Shown: positions 49,103 to 58,971, counted from the first letter of the stretch. The stretch is DNA of 64,000 bases from Planctomycetia bacterium (GCA_026401035.1 JAPLNR010000074.1:40731-104730), one strand, 5' to 3'. The notes: generated by a model not told the origin, from the sequence alone. Translations and numbers: made by a program.

Positions 49103-51737
49103 GCGGGCCCGCGACCTTCTCGACCGCCTGCCGAATCGCTTCCAGCCGTTCCCGATCGAGAATCTTGCGGCCCTCAAGGTCGGTGACGTGGAAGGCATCG
49201 ACCACTTGGTCGAGATAGGTGCCGATCTTCGCGGCCCGCACCGAGAGTCCCGCCTCGAACAAGATCCTCGCGATCGAATACAGCAGTCCGGCCGAGTCGT
49301 GTGCGAAGACCTCGAGAATCGTCGTCTGCTCCGAACTTTCGTTGTCGAAGAGCACACGGGCGGGGGCCAACGCCGCCGGGTTCGGCAGCGGCGCAAATGG
49401 ATTCCAGAGCCGCGTGAACGTCGGCGGATGATCGGCCTTGAGCGCCGCCCGGATCGAGTCGGTGATCTCCGCCAGCCGATCGCCGGGAGGCTCCCCGGAA
49501 AAGTCGGGATCCTGCACCACGAAGTGGTCGATCACGAGCCCCCCGGGCAGCGTGTTGATGTCGGCCGAAAGAATTTCCAGGCGCTGGCTGGTGACCGCGC
49601 CCGTCAGCCGATGAAACACACCCGGCGCCACGCTCTCCCGCGTGCCCACGGTGACAGTCACGGTCGACGTTTCGGGCTGCCAGCGCGTGGCGACGAAAAT
49701 GCCACGCTCCGGCAGTCGGGCCAACTGCCGCAATTCCTCGAGGATCACGTCAGGCCTGGTGTCGCGGAGATACGCGAGCGGCAGTTGTCTCGCCAGTTGC
49801 ACGATCGGCTCGTCGGGCTCGAGGGAACCGAGCAACGCCTGGAGCGAACGACCGTGCCGCTCGGCGGCCACCGACGGGCTTTCGCCGTCGAGGTAGCCGA
49901 GCGTGCGGAAATAAAGATCTCCGAGCAGGTCGGCCTTCCAGCGGGTCCAGGTGCCCGGCCCGACCGCGCTCACGTCGGCCGCCGTGAGCACCGCGAGCAT
50001 CCGCAGCACCTCGGGAGAGCCGACATCGCGGGCGAATCCGACGACGATGCTGCCGTCACCCACGTCCCTGCGGAACGCGATGTGGGCCATCGCCAGATGT
50101 TTGAGCACGAGGTACTCGATGATCGCCGCCTCGTCGGCGGGGAGTTCCAGCCGGGTGGCCACCTCGCGGGCCATGCGGGCGCCCAGTTCGCTATGGTCCT
50201 CGACGAAGCCCTTCCCGAGGTCGTGGATCAAAAGCGCCAGCAGCACCGCGCGTTTGCGGTTGATCTGCCGCCACGCGGCGCCGAGCCAGCCGTCGTCGGC
50301 AGCCAGTTCCAGCGCCCGCTCGACGGCGATGATCGAATGCTCGTCGACGGTGAACTTGTGGTAATTGTTGAATTGCAGCAGGTGCCGGGCGTGCGCGAAC
50401 TGCGGAATGATCCGCTCGAGCAACCCCACCTCGTGCAGCCGCCGCAGCGGCTCGCCGAGCCGCCCGGGCCCGGTGAAAAGTGCGAGGAACCGTGCCCGCG
50501 TATCGGCGTCGACGTCGACCGGCGGTGCTTCGGCCATGGTGGATCGCACCGCATCCCATGTCTCCTGCTCGATTGGCAGTTCGTACCGCATCGCGAGTTC
50601 GGTGAGCCTGACGACGAGCGCGGGACGCGCGGCCACGTCGCCGGCCCGGCCCGGCAGCGCCCCGACGTCGAGCGGCCCCACGCGAAAGAGACCGTCGACG
50701 CGATGCCCGACCAATCCGATCAGCCAGCGGCCGGCGGCGTTTGGCCGTCGGCTCCGCCGCACGACGCTTTCAAGCACGTGTGCGACCTGCCGCGTGTGAC
50801 GGAAGTATTCCCGCATGAACCGTTCGACGCCCAGCAGGCCGTCCTGCGGCCCGATGCCGCGGACGGCCGCAATTCGCACCTGCTCGTCGCGGGTCAGATC
50901 GTCGGCCGGCCGGCCCGCGGCGAGGTGCAGGTCGTTCCGCAGCCGGAGGAGAAATTCCGCCGCGTCCCGCAGGCTGTCGGCGTCCGAACGCGGCATCACG
51001 CCGAGCTGCGCGAGCTCATCGAACGATGAACTTTCCCAGAGCGTGAAGCCGAGCCAGCGGACGAGTTGGATGTCGCGCAGCCCCCCCGGCGACCGCTTCA
51101 CGTTGGGCTGGAGGAGCGACACGGTCTGGCCGAACTTCGCGGCCTCCTCCCGCCGGGCCTCGATGAGCCGCTCGGCGCACCGCTGGGGAGACCGCCGGGC
51201 CAGTCCGCGAAGCTTCACCGTCAGCCGGGCGAGCAGATCGGGATTACCCGCTAGCACGCGGCACTCGGTGAGCGTGCTGAAGATCGTGGCATCGCCGCCC
51301 GCGAGCCGATAGGCATCGCCCACGGTGCGCACGCTCTGTCCGACCTGGGTGCCGGCGTCGAACAGATGCTGCAGGAGCCGCCGGGCAGGATTGGCCACGA
51401 GAGCCTTCACCTCCGGCGCGTGGAGGATCATCAGGTCGACATCGGAGAACGGGGCCATTTCCCGCCGGCCGTAGCCGCCGTGGGCCACGAGCGCCGCCTG
51501 CCTTTCGAGCACCGCGGCGTCTGCCGGCGGCAGGTCGGCCAGAATCGCCCGCCAGATGTCGATCACGATGACGTCGCAGAGATCGGAGGCCAGGTTGCAG
51601 GTCTGCGCGCCGGGCGCACCGGCCGCATGCTGCGTTGCGAGGCGTTCCCGGAGCGCAGCCAGCCGAGCAGCCGCCAGGGCGACGGTTCCGGCGGCGTCTC
51701 CCGTCTCAGGCTGGGTGCCAGGGGTCATCAGCCACAT
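49068..51737 (-). CDS. glnD: [Protein-PII] uridylyltransferase/uridylyl-removing enzyme
   Basis: 889-aa sensor of glutamine that uridylylates PII proteins. Domains in order: nucleotidyltransferase with GGYGRREMAPFSDVDLMIL, the LQPNVKRSPGGLRDIQLVRW helper, an HD hydrolase domain with LLALLIHDLGKGFVEDHSEL, and two C-terminal ACT domains (about 710-790 and 805-880) that bind glutamine. Length is normal. The start ATG 51737 lies inside the 3' part of the adenosyltransferase gene (32-base overlap), so the two are linked. Confidence 0.95.
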   Translation of the reverse strand: MWLMTPGTQPETGDAAGTVALAAARLAALRERLATQHAAGAPGAQTCNLASDLCDVIVIDIWRAILADLPPADAAVLERQAALVAHGGYGRREMAPFSDVDLMILHAPEVKALVANPARRLLQHLFDAGTQVGQSVRTVGDAYRLAGGDATIFSTLTECRVLAGNPDLLARLTVKLRGLARRSPQRCAERLIEARREEAAKFGQTVSLLQPNVKRSPGGLRDIQLVRWLGFTLWESSSFDELAQLGVMPRSDADSLRDAAEFLLRLRNDLHLAAGRPADDLTRDEQVRIAAVRGIGPQDGLLGVERFMREYFRHTRQVAHVLESVVRRSRRPNAAGRWLIGLVGHRVDGLFRVGPLDVGALPGRAGDVAARPALVVRLTELAMRYELPIEQETWDAVRSTMAEAPPVDVDADTRARFLALFTGPGRLGEPLRRLHEVGLLERIIPQFAHARHLLQFNNYHKFTVDEHSIIAVERALELAADDGWLGAAWRQINRKRAVLLALLIHDLGKGFVEDHSELGARMAREVATRLELPADEAAIIEYLVLKHLAMAHIAFRRDVGDGSIVVGFARDVGSPEVLRMLAVLTAADVSAVGPGTWTRWKADLLGDLYFRTLGYLDGESPSVAAERHGRSLQALLGSLEPDEPIVQLARQLPLAYLRDTRPDVILEELRQLARLPERGIFVATRWQPETSTVTVTVGTRESVAPGVFHRLTGAVTSQRLEILSADINTLPGGLVIDHFVVQDPDFSGEPPGDRLAEITDSIRAALKADHPPTFTRLWNPFAPLPNPAALAPARVLFDNESSEQTTILEVFAHDSAGLLYSIARILFEAGLSVRAAKIGTYLDQVVDAFHVTDLEGRKILDRERLEAIRQAVEKVAGPLRAPAAMDGSG

Positions 51738-52245
51738 TCTCCTGTTTGTTGGCGAAGCGTGCCAGCACGAACAGAAGGTCCCCCAGGCGATTCAGATATT
51801 CGATGGCATTCGACGGAATCACGGTGTCGAGCTGGGCGGCCAGGGCCACGACCCGCCGCTCGGCCCGGCGGCAGACGGTGCGGGCCACGTGGATGGCCGC
51901 CGCCAGCGGTGTGCCGGTCGGCAGGATGAAACACTTGAGCGGCTCGAGGAGGGCGTCGTAGTGATCGATCGACGACTCGAGGGCCTCGACATGCTGCATG
52001 CCGATCCGCTCGGCGGCGTCACCGGGGGTGGCGAGTTCGGCGCCCAGATCGAAGAGCTCGCACTGGATGCGCCGCAGGAGTTCGTCGAGCGGGGCAGACT
52101 GGGGGAGCGTTCGCACGAGGCCCAGATGGCTGTTGAGTTCGTCAACGGTGCCGAAGGCGTCGATTCGCGCGTGATCCTTGCGAACCCGCGGACCGCCGAA
52201 GAGCCCGGTTTCACCGGCGTCGCCGGTCTTGGTGTAGATCTTCAT
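51706..52245 (-). CDS. Cob(I)alamin adenosyltransferase, PduO type
   Basis: 179-aa ATP:cob(I)alamin adenosyltransferase making adenosylcobalamin. N-terminus MKIYTKTGDAGETGLFGG, then RVRKDHARIDAFGTVDELNS, and later ILPTGTPLAAAIHVARTVCR with RRAERRVVAL. This is the PduO trimer family with the ATP-binding N-terminal motif. ATG 52245 is preceded by GAGGAGAGC; the frame is open to 52527 but antisense. Gene overlaps glnD by 32 bases. Symbols pduO and cobO are used for the activity in other organisms; none is assigned. Confidence 0.93.
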   Translation of the reverse strand: MKIYTKTGDAGETGLFGGPRVRKDHARIDAFGTVDELNSHLGLVRTLPQSAPLDELLRRIQCELFDLGAELATPGDAAERIGMQHVEALESSIDHYDALLEPLKCFILPTGTPLAAAIHVARTVCRRAERRVVALAAQLDTVIPSNAIEYLNRLGDLLFVLARFANKQENVADDPWHPA

Positions 52246-52296
52246 GCCTGCGCTCTCCTCAAACTGGTATGAAAGCGCACTATACTGGTGCCCGTC

Positions 52297-53469
52297 ATGA
52301 AAACCTTCAACCCGCACCTGCTGGCCGGCCTCATTTGCGCGACGCTCCTGGCGTGTTTCTGCGGGGAGCGGATCGCGGCGGCTGAGGCCGGGGGCCTCGA
52401 ACGCACCTACCTGTCGCCACCGGTTCGCGTCACCGACGGCCTCGTCAAGGCGGGCGAAGGCTATTTCTCCGCCGACGCGCGGCGGATCTGCTACCAGGGA
52501 GTGCCGGCTGGCTATCCCTTCTATCAAATCTACGTGCAGCCGTTCGATGCCCGCTCACCGCGGATCGCCGTGCCGCAACGGGTGAGCACCGGCCGCGGGC
52601 GGACCACCTGCTGCTGGTTTTCGCCCGATGGCGGGCGGCTCCTCTTCGCCTCGAGCCACCTCGACCCCGCGCTCAACCAGACCGAGGCGGCGGCGAAGGC
52701 GCAGGCCGAGGAAGATGCCAAGACCGGCAGGCGGCGCCGCTACCAGTGGGATTTCGATCCCGAGATGGAGATTTTTTCGGCCCGGCCCGACGGCAGCGAT
52801 CTCGTGCGGCTGACAAACTCCAAGGGGTACGACGCCGAGTGCTCGTATTCGCCCGATGGAACGCAGATCCTGTTCGTCAGCGACCGCGACGGCGACGCCG
52901 ACATCTACGTGATGTCCGCCGACGGCACGAACGTGCGGCAGTTGACGAACGAGCCGGGCTACGATGGCGGCCCGTTCTTCTCCCCCGATGGCACATGGAT
53001 CGCCTACCGCACGGATCGTGTCGAGAAAGACATGTTGCAGATCCACGTGATGCGGGCCGATGGCTCGGGCGACGTCGCGCTTACCAGCGGCAAGGGGGTT
53101 CACTGGGCGCCCTACTGGCATCCGACGAAGCCCTGGCTCATCTGGACCGGGGCCGACCACTCCGACCCCGCGAAGCGGCCCAACTACGATCTCTGGATGG
53201 CCCGTTACGAGGCCGACGCGGACGCGAAGAGCCCCCGGTTTCGGATCGGCCCTCCCCTGCGGATCACCGACCACGAAGGGGCTGACGTGCTGCCTTCCTT
53301 CTCCCCCGACGGCACGCTGCTCATGTGGACGGCCAGCCGCGACGGCAGCGGCGGCCGCGGGGCAACGAGTCAGCTCTGGGTGTCGACAATCGACCTCGAC
53401 CGTCTGTCTCAGGATCTTGCCATCCCGGCAGACCAAAACCCCGCCATCCCTCGAGAACCGGCACCATGA
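52297..53469 (+). CDS. TolB-like beta-propeller exported protein
   Basis: 390-aa protein with signal-like HLLAGLICATLLACFCG. Repeats with the WD40-like PD40/TolB consensus: CSYSPDGTQILFVSDRDGDA, FFSPDGTWIAYRTDR, PSFSPDGTLLMWTASRDGSG and CWFSPDGGRLLFASSH. These form a beta-propeller, likely periplasmic. Unlike TolB it lacks the N-terminal TolB domain. ATG 52297 is chosen; GTG 52288 is possible. TATACT lies just before at 52281. Its stop overlaps the proC start by four bases, a coupling with no obvious functional reason. Confidence 0.78.
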   Translation: MKTFNPHLLAGLICATLLACFCGERIAAAEAGGLERTYLSPPVRVTDGLVKAGEGYFSADARRICYQGVPAGYPFYQIYVQPFDARSPRIAVPQRVSTGRGRTTCCWFSPDGGRLLFASSHLDPALNQTEAAAKAQAEEDAKTGRRRRYQWDFDPEMEIFSARPDGSDLVRLTNSKGYDAECSYSPDGTQILFVSDRDGDADIYVMSADGTNVRQLTNEPGYDGGPFFSPDGTWIAYRTDRVEKDMLQIHVMRADGSGDVALTSGKGVHWAPYWHPTKPWLIWTGADHSDPAKRPNYDLWMARYEADADAKSPRFRIGPPLRITDHEGADVLPSFSPDGTLLMWTASRDGSGGRGATSQLWVSTIDLDRLSQDLAIPADQNPAIPREPAP

Positions 53470-54278
53470 GTCACTCCGCAGTCGCCTTCGTCGGCGGCGG
53501 CCAGATGGCGCTGGCGCTTGCCGAGGGCTTTTGCCGCGCGGGCCTGCTTCGCGCAGCCGACATCACCGTCTTCGATCCCAGTGACGCCGCCCGCGAACGT
53601 CTGGCGGCACGGGTGCCAGGCGTCCGTTTCGCCACGACCGGGCCGGCGGCCGTGGCCGAGTCGGGAATCGTCTTCCTCGCCATCAAGCCCCAGCAGGCCG
53701 CCGCCGCCTGCGGCGAGATCGCGGCCGCACTGCCCGCCGGTGCTGTGGTCGTGTCGATCGTGGCGGGGCTGTCGATGGCAAAGCTCGCCGGCCTGCTCAA
53801 CACGAACCGGATCGTGCGTGTGATGCCAAACACGCCATGCCTGGTCGGGAAAGGTGTATCGGTCGTCTGCCGTATGCCCGAAGTGCCCGCAGAGACCGGC
53901 CGTCGGGTGGCCGAACTTCTCGCGGCGGTGGGTCACGTGCACGAACTCGACGAGTCGCTGCTCGACGCGGTGACCGGGCTTTCAGGATCGGGTCCGGGCT
54001 TCGTCGCCCTGCTGGTGGAGGCGCTCTCCGACGGTGGCGTGAAGGCGGGACTGCCGCGTTCGCTGGCGCTCGCGCTGGCCGTGGAAACATTCGCCGGAAC
54101 GGCGGCCCTGCTCGAGCAGACGGGGGAGCATCCCGCCCAGATCAAGGACCGGGTTTCGAGCCCGGGAGGCACGACGATCGCCGGTCTCGCCGTGCTCGAG
54201 CAGCGCGGCGTGCGGGGCGCCGTGATCGATGCCGTCGTGGCGGCCGCCTCACGGGCCCGAGAACTGGGAGCGGGCTAG
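53466..54278 (+). CDS. proC: Pyrroline-5-carboxylate reductase
   Basis: 270-aa NAD(P)H enzyme of proline synthesis. Motifs: VAFVGGGQMALALAEGF for the Rossmann fold, VFLAIKPQQAAAA, RVMPNTPCLVGKG, the C-terminal catalytic block DAVTGLSGSGPGFVALLVEA and RVSSPGGTTIAGLAVLE. Length fits. ATG 53466 overlaps the upstream stop. It is convergent with the lysine-rich gene, 19 bases away. Confidence 0.95.
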   Translation: MSHSAVAFVGGGQMALALAEGFCRAGLLRAADITVFDPSDAARERLAARVPGVRFATTGPAAVAESGIVFLAIKPQQAAAACGEIAAALPAGAVVVSIVAGLSMAKLAGLLNTNRIVRVMPNTPCLVGKGVSVVCRMPEVPAETGRRVAELLAAVGHVHELDESLLDAVTGLSGSGPGFVALLVEALSDGGVKAGLPRSLALALAVETFAGTAALLEQTGEHPAQIKDRVSSPGGTTIAGLAVLEQRGVRGAVIDAVVAAASRARELGAG

Positions 54279-54297
54279 CGCTGCTTTGCCGCGCGGG

Positions 54298-54486
54298 CTA
54301 GCGCCGCTTGGCCGACTTCTTTGCCTTCTTCTTCGCTGGCTTGGCAACCTTGGCTGGTTTGGCCGACTTGGCGACCTTCTTTGCCGCCTTGGCCTTCTTG
54401 CCGGCTGCCGGCTTCGCGGCCTTGGCAAACGCCTGGGACCAGCCATCGGCATAACTGCTGCTGCTTCCAACACGGATCACCGACAT
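54298..54486 (-). CDS. Lysine-rich small protein with histone-H1-like tail
   Basis: 62-aa very basic protein. A short N-terminal part (MSVIRVGSSSSYADGW then SQAFAKA) precedes a tail of Ala, Lys and Pro (KAKAAKKVAKSAKPAKVAKP, then KKKAKKSAKRR). Such tails bind DNA or RNA in histone-H1-like and other bacterial nucleoid proteins. The N-terminal module may be a conserved peptide unit; it is not recognised as a known domain. ATG 54486 is preceded by GAGGTG. Longer start 54567 looks non-coding. Confidence 0.72.
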   Translation of the reverse strand: MSVIRVGSSSSYADGWSQAFAKAAKPAAGKKAKAAKKVAKSAKPAKVAKPAKKKAKKSAKRR

Positions 54487-54579
54487 GAAACACCTCGATT
54501 GATTGGTACACGAGCAGGCGGTTGGCCTTCGTTCCAAACCTGCCTGGAGTTGTTTCGTACCGGCCACGGCGGGGCAGTG

Positions 54580-54999
54580 TCAATCCGACGCCGACACGAT
54601 CTCCACCGAAACACGGCACCAGGCCGACGGCAGGGCGGTGCGTCGCTGGTTTTCGGAGCCGGCAGACAACCGCATGGCGGCCGCGCCGAGCGGCACGAGG
54701 AAAAGTTCGTTGTGATCGCGGAGCAGGGGGGTGATGTCGTGCTGCCAACGCGGCATTGCCGGTCCGAGCGCCGGCAATGGCATGCCGTTGAGGGTTAACT
54801 CCGCCCGGAATGCCCCTGCGGCCGGCTGTTCGCAGACGAGCAGCACCCGATCGACGGGCTCCAGGCCCGCTGGCCTGCCAAACCGGCGGATCCAAACCCC
54901 ATTCCCGGCCCCATCTGCGGCCCCGTCAGCCGGGGCAGGCGGTCCCGCGCCGGCCGGCGGCTCCCAGGCATTCCCGAGATGGATCGAGTGTTTTTCCAT
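54580..54999 (-). CDS. Conserved-looking small protein, beta-sandwich-like
   Basis: 139-aa protein. The stretch AFRAELTLNGMPLPALG then WQHDITPLLRDHNELFLVPL resembles the sugar-binding beta-sandwich of beta-galactosidase-type proteins, where a short Asn-Gly turn and an I-T-x-L-L pattern recur. No catalytic domain is attached. Starts ATG 54999, no clear ribosome site. Same strand as the lysine-rich gene with 93 bases between. Confidence 0.5.
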   Translation of the reverse strand: MEKHSIHLGNAWEPPAGAGPPAPADGAADGAGNGVWIRRFGRPAGLEPVDRVLLVCEQPAAGAFRAELTLNGMPLPALGPAMPRWQHDITPLLRDHNELFLVPLGAAAMRLSAGSENQRRTALPSAWCRVSVEIVSASD

Positions 55000-55112
55000 T
55001 TTGAAAATCGGGGACCGGGATATACTTCCGCGCTCGCCGGGCCCCGCATTTTAGCGCGGTGCCTCGAAAACGCGAATGATTTTGTGGGTAGCAACGGAAG
55101 GAGTTCACGACG

Positions 55113-55442
55113 ATGGGACAGGCGCTCGTATTCACCGACGACAACTTTCAACAGGAAGTTCTCGATTCCACGGTGCCGGTGTTGGTTGACTTTTGGGCGC
55201 CCTGGTGCGGCCCGTGCCGCATGATCGGACCGACGATCGAGGAACTCTCGGCTGAGAACGCCGGCACGTTCCGGGTCGGCAAGGTGAACGTCGACGAGAA
55301 CAGCAAGGTGGCGATGACCTACAACGTCGCCAGCATCCCGACGATCATGATCTTCAAGGGCGGCCGTCTGGTGCAGCAGTTCATGGGCGTGCAGCCCAAG
55401 GCCAAACTGCAGCAGGCCCTCGACGAAGCCAAGACTGCCTGA
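55113..55442 (+). CDS. trxA: Thioredoxin
   Basis: 109-aa thioredoxin with the redox motif [16 protein letters not shown] and the cis-Pro region [15 protein letters not shown]. Reduces disulfides in the cytoplasm using thioredoxin reductase. ATG 55113; AAGGAG about ten bases upstream. A TATACT box at 55021-55026 may serve as -10, though its -35 is unclear. Confidence 0.97.
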   Translation: MGQALVFTDDNFQQEVLDSTVPVLVDFWAPWCGPCRMIGPTIEELSAENAGTFRVGKVNVDENSKVAMTYNVASIPTIMIFKGGRLVQQFMGVQPKAKLQQALDEAKTA

Positions 55443-55476
55443 CGACGGCGTTGGCCGCAAGGATCGGCGCTGCCGG

Positions 55477-55507
55477 CCACCACCCGGTGCAAAATACCGG
55501 GTGGTGG
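55477..55507. terminator. Bidirectional hairpin terminator between trxA and the sigma gene
   Basis: CCACCACCCGGT (55477-55488) and ACCGGGTGGTGG (55496-55507) form a perfect 12-pair stem with a 7-base loop GCAAAAT. It lies in the 72-base gap between two converging genes. There is no T-tract on either side, so termination may be of a stem-only kind. Confidence 0.6.
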
Positions 55508-55514
55508 CGGCGGC

Positions 55515-57065
55515 TCATACGCCGGAGGCGTGCATGACGGACGTTTCGCGCCGCATGCGAGGCTCGATCCGCCTGCCGCTGCTGATCTTTTCCAGCAGAG
55601 CATCGCTGACGAATCCCGCCAGACCGTGTTGGACACCGGGCTGCCTGAGTTTCTCCACGGCCTTGGCCTCGATCTGCCGCACCCGCTCGCGGGTCACGCT
55701 GAAGATCGACCCCACCTCCTCGAGCGTGTAGCTGTAGCCGTCGGCCAGCCCGAACCGCATCCGGATGATTTCCCGTTCGCGGTAGGAAAGGCCGTCGAGC
55801 GCCCGGCAGAGCGAGTCGCGGAGCGACTGGTCGTTGATCCCCTTGAGCGGGTCGTCCTCGCGGTGGTCCTTGATGATGTCGCCGACACCGGCATCGTCGC
55901 TGTCGCCGAGTGGCTGGTCGAGCGAGATCGGCTGCCGTGACATGCGGTGCACGCAGGTGGCCTCCTCGACCGACAGGCCGCTGAGGCGGGCAAGATCCTC
56001 GACCCCCGCCTCGCGCCCGTGCTCCTGACGGAAGTCTCTGGCGACGTTCCGCAGCCTCGTCATGGTCTCGACCATGTGCACGGGCACGCGGATCGTCCGG
56101 CTCTGGTCGGCGATCGCGCGGGTGATCGCCTGCCGAATCCACCAGGTCGCATACGTCGAAAACTTGAAACCACGGGCATGCTCGAACTTGTCGACGGCCC
56201 GCATGAGTCCCGAATTACCCTCCTGGATGAGGTCGAGGAAACTCAGGCCCCGGTTGCGGTACCGCTTGGCGATCGACACGACCAGCCGCAGGTTGCCCGC
56301 AGCCAGATCCCGCTTGGCGGCGTCGTAGCGCTGCTGCATATCCTCGAGTTGTTCGAGGCGGCGATGCAGCGTGCTGGTGCTTTCGCGAACCGCGAGGAGC
56401 AGGCCGCGGTGCTCGCGTTTGAGCGGCTCGGCCGTGCGGCCGTCAGCGGCCGACTTCCCCAGGCCGTCGCGCTGTGTCTTCAGCCAGTCCAGCCGGTCGC
56501 CGATGCCCCGCAGTTTCTTCAGCAGTGGATAGAGCCGCTGGATCCGCAAGTTCATCTCCTCGACGAGCCGCACCGCCTTGCTCCGCTTCCGCACGAGCTG
56601 CCGCCAGGCCAACCGGCGCTTTGCCAGTGGCGTGCTTCGCGACATGGCAATTCGAAACAGTTGCTTCTTCTCCTCCTCGATCCGCCGGAGCGTCTCGAGA
56701 TTCGGCCCCAGCCGCTTGAGCGTCCGCTTCTTCTCTTCGGTGTTCGTCACCGAGACCTCGATCGTGCGATCGAGCCGCAGTTTGCCGGCCTGCACCTGCT
56801 CGAGCAGGTGCACCGCTCCGGACAGGATCAGGTCGTTGCCGAGCATGGTGTCGCGAAACTTTCGGCGCCACTTTTCGATTTGCCGCGCGCTCGACACCTC
56901 GGTGTCGCGGGTGAGCAGGGGGATGCCGCCCATCTGCAGGAGATAGAGCCGCACCGGATCGTCGATCGCCCCGAGCTTGCGAGGCACGGCAGCCTTGGCC
57001 CGCGGCTTGGCCTTGGCCTGGGGTGGATTCGGCAGACTGGGAGCAGGGGGGGCGGCGCGGCGCAT
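55515..57065 (-). CDS. RNA polymerase sigma factor, RpoD-like
   Basis: 516-aa sigma-70 family protein. Region 1.2 starts [20 protein letters not shown]; region 2 has [20 protein letters not shown] and the -10 recognition helix [20 protein letters not shown]; region 3 has [18 protein letters not shown]; region 4 has [20 protein letters not shown] for the -35. Between 1.2 and 2.1 is a charged helical insertion of about 170 residues, as in large primary-type factors. Region 1.1 is short and Pro/Ala-rich. It is of group 1 or 2, and cannot be told from a second RpoD-like factor elsewhere. Confidence 0.92.
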   Translation of the reverse strand: MRRAAPPAPSLPNPPQAKAKPRAKAAVPRKLGAIDDPVRLYLLQMGGIPLLTRDTEVSSARQIEKWRRKFRDTMLGNDLILSGAVHLLEQVQAGKLRLDRTIEVSVTNTEEKKRTLKRLGPNLETLRRIEEEKKQLFRIAMSRSTPLAKRRLAWRQLVRKRSKAVRLVEEMNLRIQRLYPLLKKLRGIGDRLDWLKTQRDGLGKSAADGRTAEPLKREHRGLLLAVRESTSTLHRRLEQLEDMQQRYDAAKRDLAAGNLRLVVSIAKRYRNRGLSFLDLIQEGNSGLMRAVDKFEHARGFKFSTYATWWIRQAITRAIADQSRTIRVPVHMVETMTRLRNVARDFRQEHGREAGVEDLARLSGLSVEEATCVHRMSRQPISLDQPLGDSDDAGVGDIIKDHREDDPLKGINDQSLRDSLCRALDGLSYREREIIRMRFGLADGYSYTLEEVGSIFSVTRERVRQIEAKAVEKLRQPGVQHGLAGFVSDALLEKISSGRRIEPRMRRETSVMHASGV

Positions 57066-57459
57066 GGCAATCCTTTCGAATCAAGGCGATGCAGCCTCTG
57101 GGGGCTGCGGACGGAATCCTGCTGGCAGTCGTTGCATTCCCGGTGCCAATTCCGCCGCACTACCGTCAGCCCGTCCGAAAAGAGTCTTTTTTAAGGCTCT
57201 CCGCATTTTTTTGAGCCGGCGGAAGCGGCAAAAACCCGGCCGGTCTGTCGCCCCAGGGCGACGCGCCACCGCCGTCCGGGTCGACGGAATGCAACGCCGT
57301 GGCGCGCCGTGTTCAAGAACGACGGGCCGGCGACTCGAAACAGACCTCGTCGAAAGGACCGGGGGCAGGCTTATAATCCGGTTTCGTTGCGGCAGGCGCA
57401 GCCGACGGCCAACCGGCCCGGCCGCCCGCGGGCCTTTGTGGCGCTGAGGTTTGTGCTGT
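57066..57459. other. Divergent intergenic region
   Basis: 394 bases between the sigma gene (minus) and the coiled-coil gene (plus). It contains AT-rich hairpins near 57183-57222, including AGAGTCTT/AAGGCTCT with wobble, and the promoter at 57372. No gene is supported. Confidence 0.5.
57372..57377 (+). promoter_or_regulatory. -10 box TATAAT upstream of the coiled-coil gene
   Basis: A perfect TATAAT at 57372-57377, 83 bases before the start; the -35 region (57349-57354, GTCGAA) is poor. Found by eye. Confidence 0.4.
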
Positions 57460-58971
57460 ATGCAGATGATTCTGCTGATCCTGATTGCGATCGTCTTCCT
57501 GGCGGGCATCACCGCGTTTGTGGTCGGCCGGAAGGGCTGGAACGCGGGCACCGTCGTAGCCGGGGTGCTCGTGCTGCTGGTGGCCCTCGGTTTCACGTTC
57601 CTGGCGGGCATGGTCGCCCAGCGGGAACGGGCCTGGCGGGCGATCGTCGCGAACTACCAGGCGGCGATTGCCAAGGAACGCGATGGCCTTGTTCCGGTCG
57701 CAGGCGGCAGACTCGATCAGTCGCCGGATCTGAAATCGCTGGCTGCACTCAAGCAGGACAAGGCCCGCTGGGAGCGAATCCGGCACCGCGTCGACGAATG
57801 GGGCGGCCGGGCCTGGCCCACCGCATCGTTCACGCCCCCCAGCGATGCCAGACCGGGCACGATCACGATTGAAGACGTCGAAAAACTCACGCTCAACGCC
57901 GGTTCGGAAATCTACGTGTTCGACAAGGCCGACGTGGCCGACGAGGGCCGCTTCCTCGGGGCGTTTCGCGTCGAGGGAGTGAACGGCAACGTTGTCTCCG
58001 TGTCGGCCGCCGTGCCGTCCACGGCCGACGACAAGGCCCTCTGGGCCAAGCCCCGCGAGGCGGTCACGGTCTACGAAAGCCTGCCCGCCGACTCGTGGCT
58101 GGCATTCCATCGCACCGCCACCAAGCCGGGGGAGGCCGCTGCTGCCGACGATGAAGGAGCCGAGGACGAAGCCGAGAACGCATTCCCGGCACCGCAGAAG
58201 ATCGATCCCGAAGACCTGCTCAAGCATCTCGAGACGCGGCTCGCGGAGGTCAGGCAACACGCCGAACCCGTGGCCGAGGAGAAGTGGCCGGAACTGCTCG
58301 AGGAACTCAAGACCGACACCACCAAGACGGGCCGTTACTGGGCCCAGGTCGAGTTCAAGAAGCCGTACTCCTCCGAGCGTCTCCCAGGCGACACGCGGGA
58401 GCCGATCGAGTTCGAATCGGGGCAGACCGGCTCGTTCGACCTCGAAACGGCGCAGAAACTGAAAGACGATGAGATCGTCGACATCATCTCCGTCGAATCC
58501 CGTCGGCCGCTGGCCGACGCCCAGGCGGTGCTGCGTGGCGGCGAGCACACCCTGTCCCCGACGGACGGCAATGGAGCGGGCGCGAAGGTGCAGATCGAAG
58601 GCATCGCCTTCATCCGCCGAATGCTCGACGCCGATATTGCGGACATTGACGCGATGACCAAGCGGCTGCAGACCGCGAAGTCGAGCGCCGACAATCAACT
58701 CGGCATCCACACCAAGGAGTCCGAAGAACTGGCCGACGACCTGAGAAGCTGGCAGGCGGATGTGGAAGCGGCCGGCCAGACAGCCGAGCGTTTCGAAAAA
58801 CGGGTCGCGAAACTGGCTACGGAACTCAGCGGCGTCGAGTCGGCCGTCGTCGAACTGGGCCGCGAACTCGACGGCGCCTCCGCCTTGCTCGCCGGGGAGA
58901 TCGATCTGCGGGCACCGCCGCCGGCGCGGGGGGGAGCACCATTGGCCCCGGTTGGAAGACGGCTTCCCTGA
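57460..58971 (+). CDS. Membrane-anchored coiled-coil protein, unknown function
   Basis: 503-aa protein with two N-terminal helices (MILLILIAIVFLAGITAFVV and AGVLVLLVALGFTFLAGM) and a large soluble part. It includes a beta-rich middle (NAGSEIYVFDKADVADEG then RFLGAFRVEGVNGNVVSVS) and, near the end, a long coiled coil with KESEELADDLRSWQADVEAA. No enzyme motif. ATG 57460 is preferred to TTG 57451. Located divergently from the sigma factor. Confidence 0.65.
   Translation: MQMILLILIAIVFLAGITAFVVGRKGWNAGTVVAGVLVLLVALGFTFLAGMVAQRERAWRAIVANYQAAIAKERDGLVPVAGGRLDQSPDLKSLAALKQDKARWERIRHRVDEWGGRAWPTASFTPPSDARPGTITIEDVEKLTLNAGSEIYVFDKADVADEGRFLGAFRVEGVNGNVVSVSAAVPSTADDKALWAKPREAVTVYESLPADSWLAFHRTATKPGEAAAADDEGAEDEAENAFPAPQKIDPEDLLKHLETRLAEVRQHAEPVAEEKWPELLEELKTDTTKTGRYWAQVEFKKPYSSERLPGDTREPIEFESGQTGSFDLETAQKLKDDEIVDIISVESRRPLADAQAVLRGGEHTLSPTDGNGAGAKVQIEGIAFIRRMLDADIADIDAMTKRLQTAKSSADNQLGIHTKESEELADDLRSWQADVEAAGQTAERFEKRVAKLATELSGVESAVVELGRELDGASALLAGEIDLRAPPPARGGAPLAPVGRRLP

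Noticed and set aside
49188..51029. 613-aa plus-strand frame
   Set aside because: Shadow of glnD, whose four domains are readable on the minus strand.
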